Part shown: positions 19,701-26,375 of the stretch, piece by piece
Layout: every line of letters starts with the position of its first letter
How positions within the stretch are numbered: position 1 is the stretch's first letter
Source of the DNA: Gyrodactylus bullatarudis
Lineage: Eukaryota > Platyhelminthes > Monogenea > Gyrodactylidea > Gyrodactylidae
DNA length: 31,324 nucleotides
Direction of reading: 5' to 3'
NCBI GenBank assembly: GCA_012064415.1
Contig: SSNU01000023.1
Coordinates: forward strand, 1-31,324
The notes under the pieces: model-generated
Databases searched by the model: none
The model's input: only the letters and a program-made list of their open reading frames with translations
What the model was told of the DNA's origin: nothing
Made by a program: the position numbers and the translations under genes

Positions 19701-21230
19701 AGTCATTTGGTGAAAATGTAACTCTTATTATATGAGAATTTTTTAATTCATCAAGCTCATGTAACAGCTTACACAAGAGCTTTCCACTTAAAAGATAAGA
19801 GGAGAGAAGTTATTGATTTAAGGCATATGGAAGAATTACTTTGCAGTAAATTAATATTTTTTTTTAAATTCACCTTGAAAAGTAAAAATCAATAAAGCCA
19901 AGAAAACAATTAGAATAAATACTCACTTTTATGTACTACAGTCCCAATTGGTACATTTTCTGCTACAGGAGTAGTCTCATATAATTCCATTTCAAAATAG
20001 GGCGGATTGTCATCCACGTCAGTTAGCGATACAATCATCTGTGTACAGTTATAAAATTTTTAAAAATTCAATGAATTATATGGTCAGAATTGTGGTTAAA
20101 ACTGGTGCAGCATCTAAGATGCTGCATCTTAGAATAATTGAATTCATCAGGACTCACAAGTGATTGAGAAACAAAACTTCCATTCTCTTTGCCCTGAATT
20201 AAATAGGACCAGTTCTTGTCTAGAGCTGTCTCATAGTCATAAACCTGTCTCGATATAAACTTGTTACTGTTGGGGTCTAGGGTGACTGGGGCTTCTGCAG
20301 CAGGAGGTTGATAAATCACAGAAAATTGAACCATGTCATAAACATAATTGAGTGAAAAGGCAGGTATTGGACCAATACTTGAGAGAAACATTAATTTAAA
20401 ATTACTCACACAGTTCCAATAGGAGCATTTTCTTTCAAGTTAACAGTAAAGACATTTTTAGGCATTTGAACATTTTTAAATGAAGTGTAGACCAAAATCT
20501 CGAGATCTGCATAAGATTTTGAAGGAACTTTTGAATTTAAATCTGTAACACGTATACTAAGCCTATATGAGGTGTCAATGGGAAATGGTTGAGACCCTTT
20601 GGTAATAATACCACCCTAAAAATTATTAAAATTAAAGTATTTTCATTTACAGATTTGGGAGAAATTGAGAATCGATCCCTTCCATCTTTTTCACGGCCTG
20701 GAGACCAGGAAAAATACAATTCTGAATCATAATCAGGATCAAAAACTTGTGGTAAATAAACTGTTGTCCCAGCAGGGGTCAAATGTTTATCTTTGAGAAC
20801 AGCAATTACGGGGAATATATCTGCATTTTTTATAAAGTATGGAGCCTCATCATTAACGTTTAGAATTTCCACAGTTATATGATTGATGTAAAGGATTTCT
20901 TGAATTAAATAATTAAATACATTTACTTGTAAAATCAGAAGAATTTACAGTATTGATGTCAAAATTATAGAGCTTTTTAGTTTCATAATCTAAATATTGT
21001 CCATTAGAGAGAGAAACATCCCCGGTTACTGAATTTATTGAAAAAGGTAATGAATCTTGTGATTGAATAAGAACATAATTTTCAGATGTTTGAATATTTA
21101 TCGGTCCTGCTCGGAATAAAACATTTGTCCTGGTTTCGAGGACTTTGTAATATAAATTCCTTTCTTCTTGTCCATAAAATCCGTTGAGAGTAAATTGAAT
21201 AAAAATCAAAAACCATATAAAACTTTTCAT
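824..21230 (-). CDS. Classical (type III, invertebrate) cadherin, 38 exons, 2,738 aa
   Basis: Single-pass adhesion receptor that binds calcium and, through its tail, catenins. Exons on the plus scale, in transcript order: 20927-21230, 20651-20898, 20410-20615, 20158-20377, 19927-20038, 19530-19650, 19219-19475, 18386-19155, 17351-17484, 16937-16966, 15917-16138, 15624-15852, 14356-14536, 12519-12769, 11967-12128, 11366-11509, 11191-11304, 11005-11163, 10803-10975, 10603-10774, 10371-10566, 10050-10180, 9693-9991, 8820-9118, 6643-6763, 6355-6580, 6187-6304, 5190-5325, 4896-5129, 4156-4552, 2868-3078, 2651-2814, 2094-2591, 1850-2040, 1662-1784, 1376-1605, 1140-1313, 824-1083. Every intron is GT-AG, all phases agree, and the sum is 8,217 nt including the stop. 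Architecture: signal peptide, about 15 cadherin repeats (to about residue 1711), membrane-proximal region, EGF, LamG, EGF, LamG, EGF, one membrane span (about 2576-2602) and a 135-residue tail. This order matches N-cadherin-like proteins of arthropods and other invertebrates. No frameshift or internal stop was seen. Exon 10 is only 30 nt. Least certain joins: intron 24, where a further micro-exon is possible, and intron 27. Confidence 0.9.
3204..3443 (+). pseudogene. GIY-YIG endonuclease domain of a Penelope-like element (broken)
   Basis: The frame opens after a TGA at 3201-3203 and reads LEKKCVIYLFKCKSGSAYVG and onward, about 79 residues. CVIYLFKC corresponds to the GIY strand, and KSGSAYVGQT to the YIG strand with its usual KCxCGxxYxGQT context. 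KGRIKEH supplies the catalytic Arg region, and EHLKDANH follows the family pattern. The domain would nick target DNA for retrotransposition. A TAA at 3441-3443 cuts it just after ALKERQKL, and the same frame continues with KSKWAPNVGQIFEKKK to about 3521, so the stop looks like decay. There is no Met start upstream, and the first residue of the GIY triplet reads Val. Confidence 0.75.
3610..3649 (+). ncRNA. Hammerhead ribozyme motif, copy 2 (decayed core)
   Basis: Stem I UAGU (3610-3613) pairs with ACUA (3646-3649). The core reads CUGACAA (3614-3620) and GAA (3629-3631). Stem III, 3632-3644, contains AAGCTT and has one bulged T, with predicted cleavage after U3645. The fifth core position is A instead of the invariant G (CUGANGA expected), so this copy is probably inactive. 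Its stem I differs from the other copies at both strands yet still pairs, which supports the structure. GCCGGU at 3600-3605 can pair with UCCGGU at 3623-3628 over five base pairs. Confidence 0.6.
3715..4080. repeat. Degenerate partial copy of the intronic inverted-repeat element family
   Basis: The stretch around 3899-3935 (GATATTTCGGATCAAGATTA and onward) closely matches the centre of the complete copy at 14.7-15.2 kb (around 14823). The flanks are too decayed to define ends. It lies in cadherin intron 30 next to the Penelope-like fragment. Confidence 0.45.
4896..6763 (-). other. Cadherin exons 25-29: membrane-proximal region before the first EGF
   Basis: After the last repeat, exons 25-29 encode about 275 residues without cadherin linkers. 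The segment SSSFxxx is not seen, but two features fit the conserved membrane-proximal block of invertebrate classical cadherins: a helix-like stretch around NNLRKAITDTFGIQ followed by YAVEESSTYIDVYG, and a segment GLASPQAQLSTSAGILA. In other cadherins the second position has the HGSPYY...LNGIVA motif. A Cys-rich piece follows (CESEIES...NCGGSGC). Phase analysis fixes the joins at 6186/5326 and 5189/5130. The similarity is weak and judged by eye. Confidence 0.55.
5513..5934. repeat. MITE-like long inverted-repeat element, copy A (cadherin intron 27)
   Basis: The two halves are imperfect reverse complements of each other over about 190 bp each. Termini are ACATAAAG and CTTTATGT, followed inward by TTGATATGAARTTGG on both arms. 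Shared internal blocks include GGCGCCAAATCGAAATTTGG and TTCAAATTGGTAAAAG-like segments. There is no coding capacity. It is most likely a non-autonomous DNA transposon of the foldback or MITE type. In pre-mRNA it could fold into a hairpin of roughly 190 bp. Confidence 0.75.
6877..7606. repeat. MITE-like long inverted-repeat element, copy B (cadherin intron 24)
   Basis: The left arm begins AAAGCTAATTGATATGAAGT and runs to about 7112; the right arm runs back from 7606, ending ATATTAACCAACTTTA. Arms are about 240 bp, separated by about 250 bp that itself contains internal inverted blocks. It is the longest copy here and may be nearest to a complete family member. The small ORFs across it are by-products of the repeat and are not genes. 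Confidence 0.75.
7610..8818. other. Rest of cadherin intron 24, no gene
   Basis: AT-rich, stop-filled sequence. Small inverted repeats are visible (CATCTAC/GTAGATG near 8343-8362 and TCTTCTAGTAGAAGA near 7880), but there is no ORF, RNA gene or repeat copy that I can name apart from the candidate micro-exon. Confidence 0.5.
8735..8749 (-). other. Possible 15-nt in-frame cassette micro-exon in cadherin intron 24
   Basis: On the minus strand a pyrimidine-rich acceptor ending CCAATCTAG precedes TCTGGAATTGGCCAT, which is followed by a strong donor, GTGAGTATAT. The 15 nt would enter in phase 1 and leave in phase 1, adding VWNWP and changing the next residue, so the reading frame is the same with or without it. 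The main join (8820 to 6763) works without it. Splice-site matches this good arise by chance in AT-rich introns, so this is a hypothesis. Confidence 0.3.
10567..11190 (-). other. Ultra-short cadherin introns 17-20 (27, 29, 28 and 36 nt)
   Basis: Intron 17 is 11164-11190, intron 18 is 10976-11004, intron 19 is 10775-10802 and intron 20 is 10567-10602. All are GT-AG with a pyrimidine-rich 3' half. Splicing them joins PPRWSYPSN to VIFYPEN, NGQITSAK to NYVYDNVD, PPTFIDG to SQITIDFPEN, and DACGIR to PGIMLDLS. Each join is natural for a cadherin repeat. Confidence 0.85.
11545..11645. repeat. Partial arm of the MITE-like family (cadherin intron 15)
   Basis: TTGGCACCAAATCGAAATTTG, read in two overlapping parts, and the end TCACATCAATTAGCTTTAAA match the right arm of copies A and B. 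A second arm is not evident nearby, so it is a solo or decayed copy. Confidence 0.5.
12190..12405. repeat. Decayed copy of the MITE-like family (cadherin intron 14)
   Basis: Blocks such as TCAAATCAATTTTGAGCTCA, GGTGCCAACTCAAAAT and GGTAGAAGTGGGCCACAT match the family's right arm in order. The stretch ends near CTCCAAATTAGCTACA, which matches the family terminus. Confidence 0.45.
13534..13543 (-). terminator. Polyadenylation signal for the minus-strand ENY2-like gene
   Basis: The minus strand reads AATAAATAAA, two overlapping AATAAA hexamers, 27 nt past the stop codon. That spacing is compact but normal for a small gene. Confidence 0.55.
13570..13875 (-). CDS. ENY2: ENY2-like (enhancer of yellow 2) protein, 101 aa, nested in cadherin intron 13
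   Basis: Small nuclear protein of the ENY2/Sus1 family, which links the SAGA deubiquitinase module with the TREX-2 mRNA-export complex. The ATG at 13873-13875 begins MNRERFERKI; it gives 101 residues, the usual ENY2 size. Helical blocks follow the family order: LKNLIKNG; NWKQEVTEACKTHLLEQ (family form GWxxxLxxxCxxxI); a middle helix NTEKALEVLREKARELIPPEV (family form P-x-A/G-x-x-L-V-P-x-x-V); and a C-terminal helix SKLKSFLTKN. There is no intron. It lies in the same orientation as the cadherin but wholly inside its 1,586-nt intron 13, and head-to-head with a second ENY2-like gene. An upstream in-frame GTG at 13902 is unlikely to be the start. An AATAAATAAA signal lies about 30 nt after the stop. 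Family assignment is by eye and fairly secure. Confidence 0.8.
   Translation of the reverse strand: MNRERFERKILKNLIKNGEDQSIIESNMRRLSNSNWKQEVTEACKTHLLEQENFEDINTEKALEVLREKARELIPPEVRSKTNSKLKSFLTKNKLDFHKFD
13876..14013. promoter_or_regulatory. Shared 138-bp spacer of the divergent ENY2-like genes, candidate bidirectional promoter
   Basis: The two start codons face away from each other across 138 bp, so both 5' UTRs and promoters must fit here or overlap the genes. No clear TATA box is visible. The spacer has pyrimidine-rich tracts (CTCATCTTTCTTTCATTTCTG at 13989-14009) just before the plus-strand ATG, which could also be a splice acceptor-like or initiator sequence. Confidence 0.5.
14014..14334 (+). 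CDS. ENY2: Second ENY2-like protein, 106 aa, antisense to the host cadherin gene
   Basis: Same family as its divergent neighbour and, if functional, same expected role in the SAGA and TREX-2 complexes. The ATG at 14014 begins MIKENIHDRF. Family blocks in order: NKELINRLDIVFQES; WSHNVRGYIYKLIETK (the GWxxxL...C region, with the usual Cys replaced by Tyr/Ile); SVENINVEEIVKVVYPKASK; LFPEEIKQELIKHI (family form LVPxxVKxELLxxI); and an acidic, Asn-rich tail. Its VEEIV...PKA...PEEIKQELI section fits known ENY2 proteins better than the partner gene does, while the partner keeps the Trp-to-Cys region better, so the two have diverged in different parts. There is no intron. The stop at 14332-14334 is only 21 nt from cadherin exon 13. 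Confidence 0.8.
   Translation: MIKENIHDRFENIYNEINMNNKELINRLDIVFQESIWSHNVRGYIYKLIETKSVENINVEEIVKVVYPKASKLFPEEIKQELIKHITKKMDDYLLQNDTENIENNN
14425..14430 (+). terminator. AATAAA for the plus-strand ENY2-like gene, inside cadherin exon 13
   Basis: The first AATAAA downstream of the stop codon lies 91 nt away, within cadherin exon 13 on the opposite strand. If used, the two mature mRNAs would overlap by tens of nucleotides in antisense. Confidence 0.45.
14655..15200. repeat. MITE-like long inverted-repeat element, copy D (cadherin intron 12)
   Basis: The left arm starts AAAGTTAGTTGACATGAAGA; the right arm ends TTTATGTCAACTATATGGCTTT. Matching internal blocks are ATAGCCAGGAAACAATTTAT against AATTTATTTCCTGGCTAT, and GATACTTCGGATCAAGATTA against TTGATCCGAAATGTCAGTAT. 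The termini follow the family, but the inner arms differ from copies A-C, so this is a distinct subfamily that also matches the partial copy near 3.9 kb. Confidence 0.7.
16300..16520. repeat. Decayed copy of the MITE-like family (cadherin intron 10)
   Basis: Family blocks in order: TTTTTCAACTTCGAGCTG, AAATTTAAAAGTGGCAGAAT, GCGCCAAATTGAAAAATGAC and the end AGATTCCAAACTTCATTTCA. It reads like one right arm joined to part of the left. Confidence 0.5.
16937..16966 (-). other. Cadherin exon 10, a 30-nt micro-exon
   Basis: CTATGCCTCA...AATCAGGCG lies between ...TTAAAG and GTAAGTTTCG on the minus strand. It enters and leaves in phase 2, giving YASEVDIIR between SVTG (exon 9) and RIFTFKED (exon 11). 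The flanking introns are 384 and 798 nt. Because its length is a multiple of three, skipping would keep the frame. Confidence 0.7.
18046..18363. repeat. MITE-like long inverted-repeat element, copy C (cadherin intron 8)
   Basis: Starts AAAGTTGGTTGATATGAAGT and ends TTATATCAATTTGCTTTA. The arms are about 150 bp and the centre GGGCGCCAAAATCCCAT is shared with copies A and B. It lies about 20 nt downstream of the exon 8 donor, on the intron side. Reading from exon 8 into this repeat gives a misleading extension of the long exon frame. Confidence 0.75.
20114..20132. repeat. Short perfect palindrome in cadherin intron 4
   Basis: CTAAGATGC and GCATCTTAG are exact reverse complements around a single central T. 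In the pre-mRNA the hairpin would need to open by a few pairs. No function is claimed. Confidence 0.5.
20378..20926 (-). other. Ultra-short cadherin introns 1-3 (28, 35 and 32 nt)
   Basis: Intron 1 is 20899-20926 (GTAAAT...AAG), intron 2 is 20616-20650 (GTAAAT...TAG) and intron 3 is 20378-20409 (GTGAGT...AAG). Reading through any of them meets stop codons or breaks the phase, and removing them restores continuous cadherin sequence across the linkers. Confidence 0.85.
20927..21230 (-). other. Cadherin exon 1: start codon, signal peptide, first cadherin repeat
   Basis: The start is the ATG at 21228-21230. It gives a short basic N-terminus, a hydrophobic run (IWFLIFIQFTL) and a likely cleavage after GFYG near residue 20, which is a standard secretory signal. 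The mature chain begins with a divergent cadherin repeat ending in the linker NVNDEAP in exon 2 (residues about 115-121). A second ATG lies 5 nt upstream (21233-21235). It is followed at once by AAA TGA, so the stop of this two-codon frame overlaps the real start. Confidence 0.85.
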
Positions 21231-23150
21231 TTCATTTTAGCAAAATATCAAAATATTGCGTTAATTTTGTTTACGAATTAAACACAATAAAACAATTTGT
21301 GTGTATGAAAAATTGTCTTTGATGAATGTTGTTGAAAATTTCAACTTGAAATTAAATTAATTTTGAAAATTGAAATAACTAACTGTTCAATGAATATAAC
21401 ATAAAAATTGTTAAATAAATCATACTCGATTTGAGCTGAGAACAACAAAAATTCAGTTTTAATGTAATACTTCCTAAGATATTTTATGAATTACAGTGTG
21501 TACTTACTAAGAAGTAGTTACATATTATAATTATGGATATTTAATGGATATTTTTGATTTGTTTTCATCTCATGTGAACTGTTTTCGGATTTTTTATTCT
21601 GTAAAATCATAGTATTTCTTTTCCGCTTCCAAAACATGTGCTTTTTAGGAATTATCATTTTTCATGTGAATCCCAATGAATCAACGCTATTCTTTCAAAT
21701 ACATATCGTACACAATTGAATAAAAAGCTGAAATTTTTACTTTAAAAACTTTCAAAAAATAGAACATCTTCAAAGACTTTAATTGATTTCAATTTTGAAT
21801 TTATCTTTTATGTCTACATGTTTATGTGCCTCAAATGGGATAATCAATTGTACTGAATTGATAATAATCTTTTTATTTAATCTGTTCATTCTTATTAAAA
21901 TTTAATGGCTTCTTTTTTTCTATCGAATTCTGATCATTGCATCATACAGCTTATTTGGTACATTCATGAGCCTTAAAAATTTTAAGCTATTAAGGATTTG
22001 AATACGATAGGAACTAAAGAATTGATTCTCTTTTATGAGTTAGGTTGATTTAGTTCTCTTTATTGATTAAACTAAAGATTTTTTCCATCTCTCTTGATGA
22101 TCACACAATTTAAAAAAATTTTGAACCTTATTTTAAATATACTTTTGTGGGCGATTATTCTTTCTAGGATCGTGATTAATTAAGGAAATCAAAAATAGAT
22201 TTAAAAATGATTCCATCATTGAGAACTTGACGCTCGACATAAGTTACTTTACAGTATTTTTTCTTTCAAGGAATACTTTTTTTTTGTTAGAAATATTTTA
22301 TTTATATGTACAATATAGGTAAATATGGTTATTAATAGATATACATATAAGGTTACAATAGACATAAGAATTCAATAAAGATTAAGTCCAGCTGAATTTG
22401 TTCAATAGAGTCAATTATCTAAATGAATCTGAGCATTAAGTCGAAGACCAAACTGGATTTTAACGTTTATAAATGTAAGGATGAGTATAAGAGAGATTTT
22501 GATTAATCTATTTTTGATCTAATATATAACATAATAGATTTAAGATCATGGGCGTTGTTACAATCTGAAAGATTGAATTTAGCGTCTAATACTGCCTTCT
22601 GATGTAGATTCAGGCATTGAAAGACTTATGCAATCGCAATACAGTACTAAATTTAAGCATGAGTGACCATTGCTTAAGCTATTTTCGGTACAGCCTCTTC
22701 CTGATATGATTTTTTTTTGTTAGACAAAAATGATAGAGAGAAAATTCGAAGTGGAAATGATTCAGAACAAAAGACTAAGATCATCTACAAAATTTCATCA
22801 ACCTGTTGAAAAGTTTGAGATTCTATACCTTTTTCAGGTCTAGTTCGTAGAATGAAGAAGTCAATTTTGTATTTTTTCATTTTGTATTTGTAAAACTCAA
22901 TTGTCTATTTAGTATGTAATTAAGGCTGGAAAAAAAACAAAATTGAATTAACATGAATACTTCACACTGTAGATTGATTGTGGTTTTTTTTCAATTGTGC
23001 ACTCGAAAGAGTAATTATAATAACTGTGGATTTTTTTTAGATTTTTACAATTTTCAATTTCGTATTTTTTCAATTCTCTTTCATAAATATGAATAGTCTA
23101 GTTAGTTAGCAAAATATATTTGGAACCGTAGGAATTTTGTGGGAGGAATA
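21231..23150. other. 5' flank of the cadherin gene, no gene seen
   Basis: About 1.9 kb of AT-rich, stop-filled DNA on both strands. It should hold the promoter and the 5' UTR of the cadherin, read leftwards from 21230, but no TATA, initiator or upstream exon can be picked out with confidence. Long A and T runs (for example near 22271 and 22710) may be old retrotransposon tails. Confidence 0.5.
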
Positions 23151-23154
23151 TTGC

Positions 23155-23300
23155 TAGATTCTGATTGGCCGACAAATGCTCAATTTCTATTGGTCTATAA
23201 TTCATGAGTTTTGGTGTAGAAATGGTATATAACTAACGTGTACTTCCACATTCACACAACTCTCGTCACTTTACAGAGCTTCTACCTGTATACTTGAATG
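23155..23300 (+). promoter_or_regulatory. Promoter-like cluster: two CCAAT-type boxes and a TATA box
   Basis: CTGATTGGCC near 23161 and CTATTGGTC near 23187 are inverted CCAAT boxes. GGTATATAAC follows near 23225. Spacing of about 30-65 bp between CCAAT and TATA elements is ordinary for an animal promoter. The copy upstream of the hammerhead at 29.0 kb has the similar words CTCTGATTGGCCC and TATAAATA. No gene starts close downstream, so it may be a stranded transposon promoter. Confidence 0.35.
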
Positions 23301-23580
23301 AAACAATCAAAGATTTTGAATCAAAATTAATAATTCTATAAGAAACAAATGTAGTTTAAATCGATTGATTTCATTTCAGATTTTGCTCGGTATTGTTCGA
23401 TGTTTATTCAAATTTTCAATGCAACACAAGTTTGTTATGAGACTTAATTTCTTAAAACTAGGAAAACCACCTTTAATTTTTTTTGTATAATTTTTGTGAT
23501 ACTTATTGACTTAAATGATTTTGAATTTAAATTTCTGAGTTAAATTTCGGAAGATTTCAAATTTTAACCCGCACATTCAC

Positions 23581-24075
23581 TCTAATGAAATTGTCAAGAA
23601 AGTCAGATGCAAAAGCTATTTCACTAGAAAATTTGTGATTAGTCCCACCTTGAGGATATCCCTTTATAAGTCACTAATTCTACCATATCTAGATTATGGA
23701 TCTGGAATCCTTTGTAACCTCCCTACTGGCACAGCTAAAAAACTGGAGAGAATACAGTACATCTATCTCCGTTCATGTTATGGTCCTCTCTCTTACAAAG
23801 AATTACTTGATCGCGCCAATCTACATCCTCTATGGCTAAGACGAATCTCAGCTGCATCGGTCCTATATACCAGACATGCTTCAAAGCCTAAAGGCCAATA
23901 CAATCTAAGATCTTGCCGTGGATACTCATTTCTCCTCAATATACTTCTCCCACTCCGCACTAGATTCAAAATAGACTTATCAATTTTTAAAAACAAAAAG
24001 ATTTCATATATATGCAAATATTTAATGACCTATGTACCAGAGAATGACAACTATTTTCAAAATTTTTCCAAATAA
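23581..24075 (+). pseudogene. Non-LTR retrotransposon reverse transcriptase, C-terminal remnant
   Basis: An open frame from about 23587 to the TAA at 24073-24075 reads SPTLRISLYKSLILPYLDYG and continues KLERIQYIYLR, LHPLWLRRISAASVLYTRHA and YVPENDN. LYKSLILPxLDYGxxxxC...KLERIQ is the typical region following the polymerase domain (thumb and beyond) in non-LTR elements of the Jockey/CR1 type. The catalytic part is absent, so it is a 5'-truncated relic. Clade assignment is not possible from this part. Confidence 0.7.
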
Positions 24076-24139
24076 AAATCTAGTATATATAATAAATTTT
24101 AATTAATAAAAATCGAATACAATAAACAAAAACCTACAA

Positions 24140-24750
24140 CTCTAAGCTTAACACTTCCAATCGCATCTCAGATGTGATCAAAGGGCTTCACTATCGAACT
24201 TATCTCCTGGAAGTTTGTCAAACACCCATATCTCAAACTCCAACTTTATACATATATATATATATTATATTATTCCCTCACATGAATATGGTGCAGCCAT
24301 TCTCTCATCAATCAATACTGCAAAACCACAGCCCTTGATTCATGCTCTGCAACTGCTTAGGCTCTCAAAGCTACAAGTCAGCACTTCAAATGGCCAACAT
24401 TACCTCTCTTTGGCTCCGACGGACCGCAGCCATCATAAAACTACATCTTGAACACTGAGGCCATTCTAGATCTCCTCATCGAACTCGTAATAACTCTCGT
24501 TACTCGATTGTGACAAGGCCTAACACCACAGTCAGATTGAAGCACCGGATCAACCTCAACCCTTTCAGGTATCAATCCACAAAGCAGATTGCAAATTTCC
24601 TTTTTGAAAAGATCCCAGATGACCACAATATTTTAAAAAACTACTATTTATAATTTCAAGGTTCATTCTGTATTTATTTATTTTTCACTTCGATATAAAT
24701 CAAATAAAAAACTTTGTATTTCAAAAAAAAATAAAATAAGAAAACTTTTT
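24140..24750 (+). pseudogene. Second non-LTR retrotransposon 3' remnant with A-rich tail
   Basis: Two frames carry the remains. The first (about 24215-24451) has SHEYGAAILSSINTAKPQ, the counterpart of LxYGxxxxSS in RT C-termini. The second (about 24450-24651, ending in TAA) has GHSRSPHRTRNN and INLNPFRYQSTKQIANFLFE, an end-of-ORF pattern. A frameshift separates them. An A-rich run near 24724-24742 probably marks the 3' end. It differs from the remnant at 23.6 kb, so two families are stacked here. Confidence 0.55.
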
Positions 24751-24947
24751 TTTTCGAGATTTCAAAATTCAACCCAGTATTATTTAAAAATTTAAATATG
24801 CAACATGGTGGAATGATTTTGAAATATCGTAAAGATTTATTAATTGTCTAACAAAAAAAATTTCAGGTGGTTCTCAAGCTTAGTAATACTGGTACTAATG
24901 AAGTCTCTACTTCAAATCCAAACTATCCAAAAGACCTCGAGTGTCTC

Positions 24948-25118
24948 TGTTGTGCGCAATTTAGGCAGTTGCACAATTCTGGAAGATTTCATTCTCTTCC
25001 TATTTTGGTCGACCAATTTAGGAAGATTATTTTTTGTATATGATTGTTTGACCTTTGCAATACATCAAAAAACATTGTGCACACATACATAGTAGGCTTA
25101 TTTTCTCCTTCTCTCTCC
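24948..25118 (+). repeat. Left terminal inverted repeat of the integrase transposon
   Basis: 171 bp from TGTTGTGCGC to TCTCTCTCC. It is nearly identical to the reverse complement of 27707-27882: GCGC against GTGC near the tip, and a missing TATAG near the inner end. The two copies of the same 40-residue frame in this repeat are an effect of the duplication and do not mark a gene. Confidence 0.9.
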
Positions 25119-25258
25119 GCCCACCCCACTTTCATACACACATATGTAAACCTTAGAAGGAACAAATGTATAATACAAGTTTCTCTTCACATCCAGTCCG
25201 GCAATTGCACTTTGTGAAGCCTTGACCACCTGACCTTGATTGCAAAGAACTTGCTCAT

Positions 25259-26375
25259 CTAACACTTAGAGATTCTTGTCTTAATTTCTTTTCGAAGGGG
25301 ACATTGAGATAGCCAGCCTTTTATTTCACCTACTTCTGAATGTACTTTGAAATTTCCATTTTTCTCGTCCTTGATTTCACATAATAGATTTTTATCATCT
25401 GTCTTTGATCGATCAATTTCTGGAATAGGCACGAGCACTGTATCCCCGACTGAAAGAAAATCCGGCTTCGATGATTGTAGCATTTTATCCGCATTTTTTT
25501 TCAAGGATTCTTTACAAAATGTCCTTATGTCTGCTAATACCTCTTGCCTTGAATCTTAATTAAGATTATATTAAAAAATTTAAATTTAATCAAATCTTGA
25601 TAAGAAATTCAAACTAACTTATTTCACTCATGGAATCTTCAAAACAATAATCTGTGAATTCGTCTTCTTCATTTTCATCATCTGTGTTAACTGAATTATT
25701 TTGGTTTTAATTATTTTTATAGTGGTCAAAATTATTGACTGTAAAACTTACTGTTTTCATAAATTGAACGTTGAATCAGATTTGATTTTTGGCCAAAAAC
25801 TGCTTCAAATGGACTCATCTTAATTATTCGATGAAATCTGTTATTTTTTAAAATTTGTATCTGGCTCAAGCCTTTTGCCCAGGATTTAGTATTGTTTGAA
25901 GCCATCCACTTCCTAAGCATATCTTCGACGTCTCTGTTAGCTCTTTCGACAGACCCTTGACTCTGAGAATATCTTGGTTTTCCATGAATAATCTTCATTC
26001 CTGAAAACTCTTGCTCTAGTTCTTCAATAACAGAATTTACAAACTTTCTACCATTGTCTGATTGTAAGAGTTTTGAAGGACCAAAGTCATACATAATTGC
26101 ACGGATCTTTTCATAAACTTCAATGGCAGTTTTAGACTTGAGTGGACGAAGAAGAACATATTTAGTCATATGGTCTTGATAAACCATCACGAATTTGTAC
26201 TCCCCATCAGGAGCACTTTGATAATCGATGAGATCGACTTGAGCTCTCGAATTGTACGATTCTGTAATTATAGGTTTTACAACAATGCCTTTTCTTTTGA
26301 CAGATCGATTTTTGAGACAAATAGTACAACAGGATATAAAAGCATTCACAAATGACCTAGGAATAATAAACCTCC
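25259..26375 (-). pseudogene. KRBA2/SCAND3-like integrase: CC half of zinc finger, DDE core and C-terminal domain
   Basis: Transposase with an rve (retroviral integrase-like) fold. Reading leftwards from about 26375: IPRSFVNAFISCCTICLK gives the two cysteines of the HHCC finger. The catalytic core has AQVDLIDYQSAPDGEYKFVM (first Asp), LLQSDNGRKF (second Asp) and QSQGSVERANRD (Glu, 36 residues after the second Asp). Two introns can be spliced: 25691-25751 (61 nt) and 25555-25618 (64 nt). They join YEN to an acidic linker (DDENEEDEFTDY) and then to LADIRTFCKESLKKNADKML and VGDTVLVPIPEIDRSK, the post-integrase domain typical of this family. The stop is at 25259-25261, so this copy lacks the Cys-rich tail seen at both window ends. 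The N-terminal half is separated by a retrotransposon insertion, so the gene is broken. Confidence 0.8.

Larger units (their letters stand above)
8820..20898 (-). other. Cadherin exons 2-24: array of about 15 extracellular cadherin repeats
   Basis: Repeat boundaries are visible as linkers of the DxNDNxP type, many degenerate: NVNDEAPYF, DVDDNPPYF, NANTNAPLI, DLNMNLPVF, NANDLPPVM, DVNNQIPQF, NINNNSPTF, DVNNKPPRW, DTNNHPPTF, KANNLPPRI. ENxPxG-type entry motifs follow most of them (KENAPIG, AENVPIG, TENTPAN, VENSPAN, PENIPIG). AxDxD motifs are also frequent (ATDQDN, SAVDNDKG, SAQDKDP). These bind calcium between repeats in cadherins. Several linkers lack the full acidic set, so calcium-free, flexible joints are likely, as in other long invertebrate cadherins. 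The count of 15 is by eye and may be off by one or two. Confidence 0.8.

Noticed and set aside
23793..24017. 74-codon minus-strand frame
   Set aside because: It is the shadow of the non-LTR reverse transcriptase remnant on the plus strand.
24844..25092. 82-codon plus-strand frame, also found at 27738-27926 on the minus strand
   Set aside because: The shared part is the transposon's terminal inverted repeat; the frame is duplicated with it and has no protein-like features beyond that.
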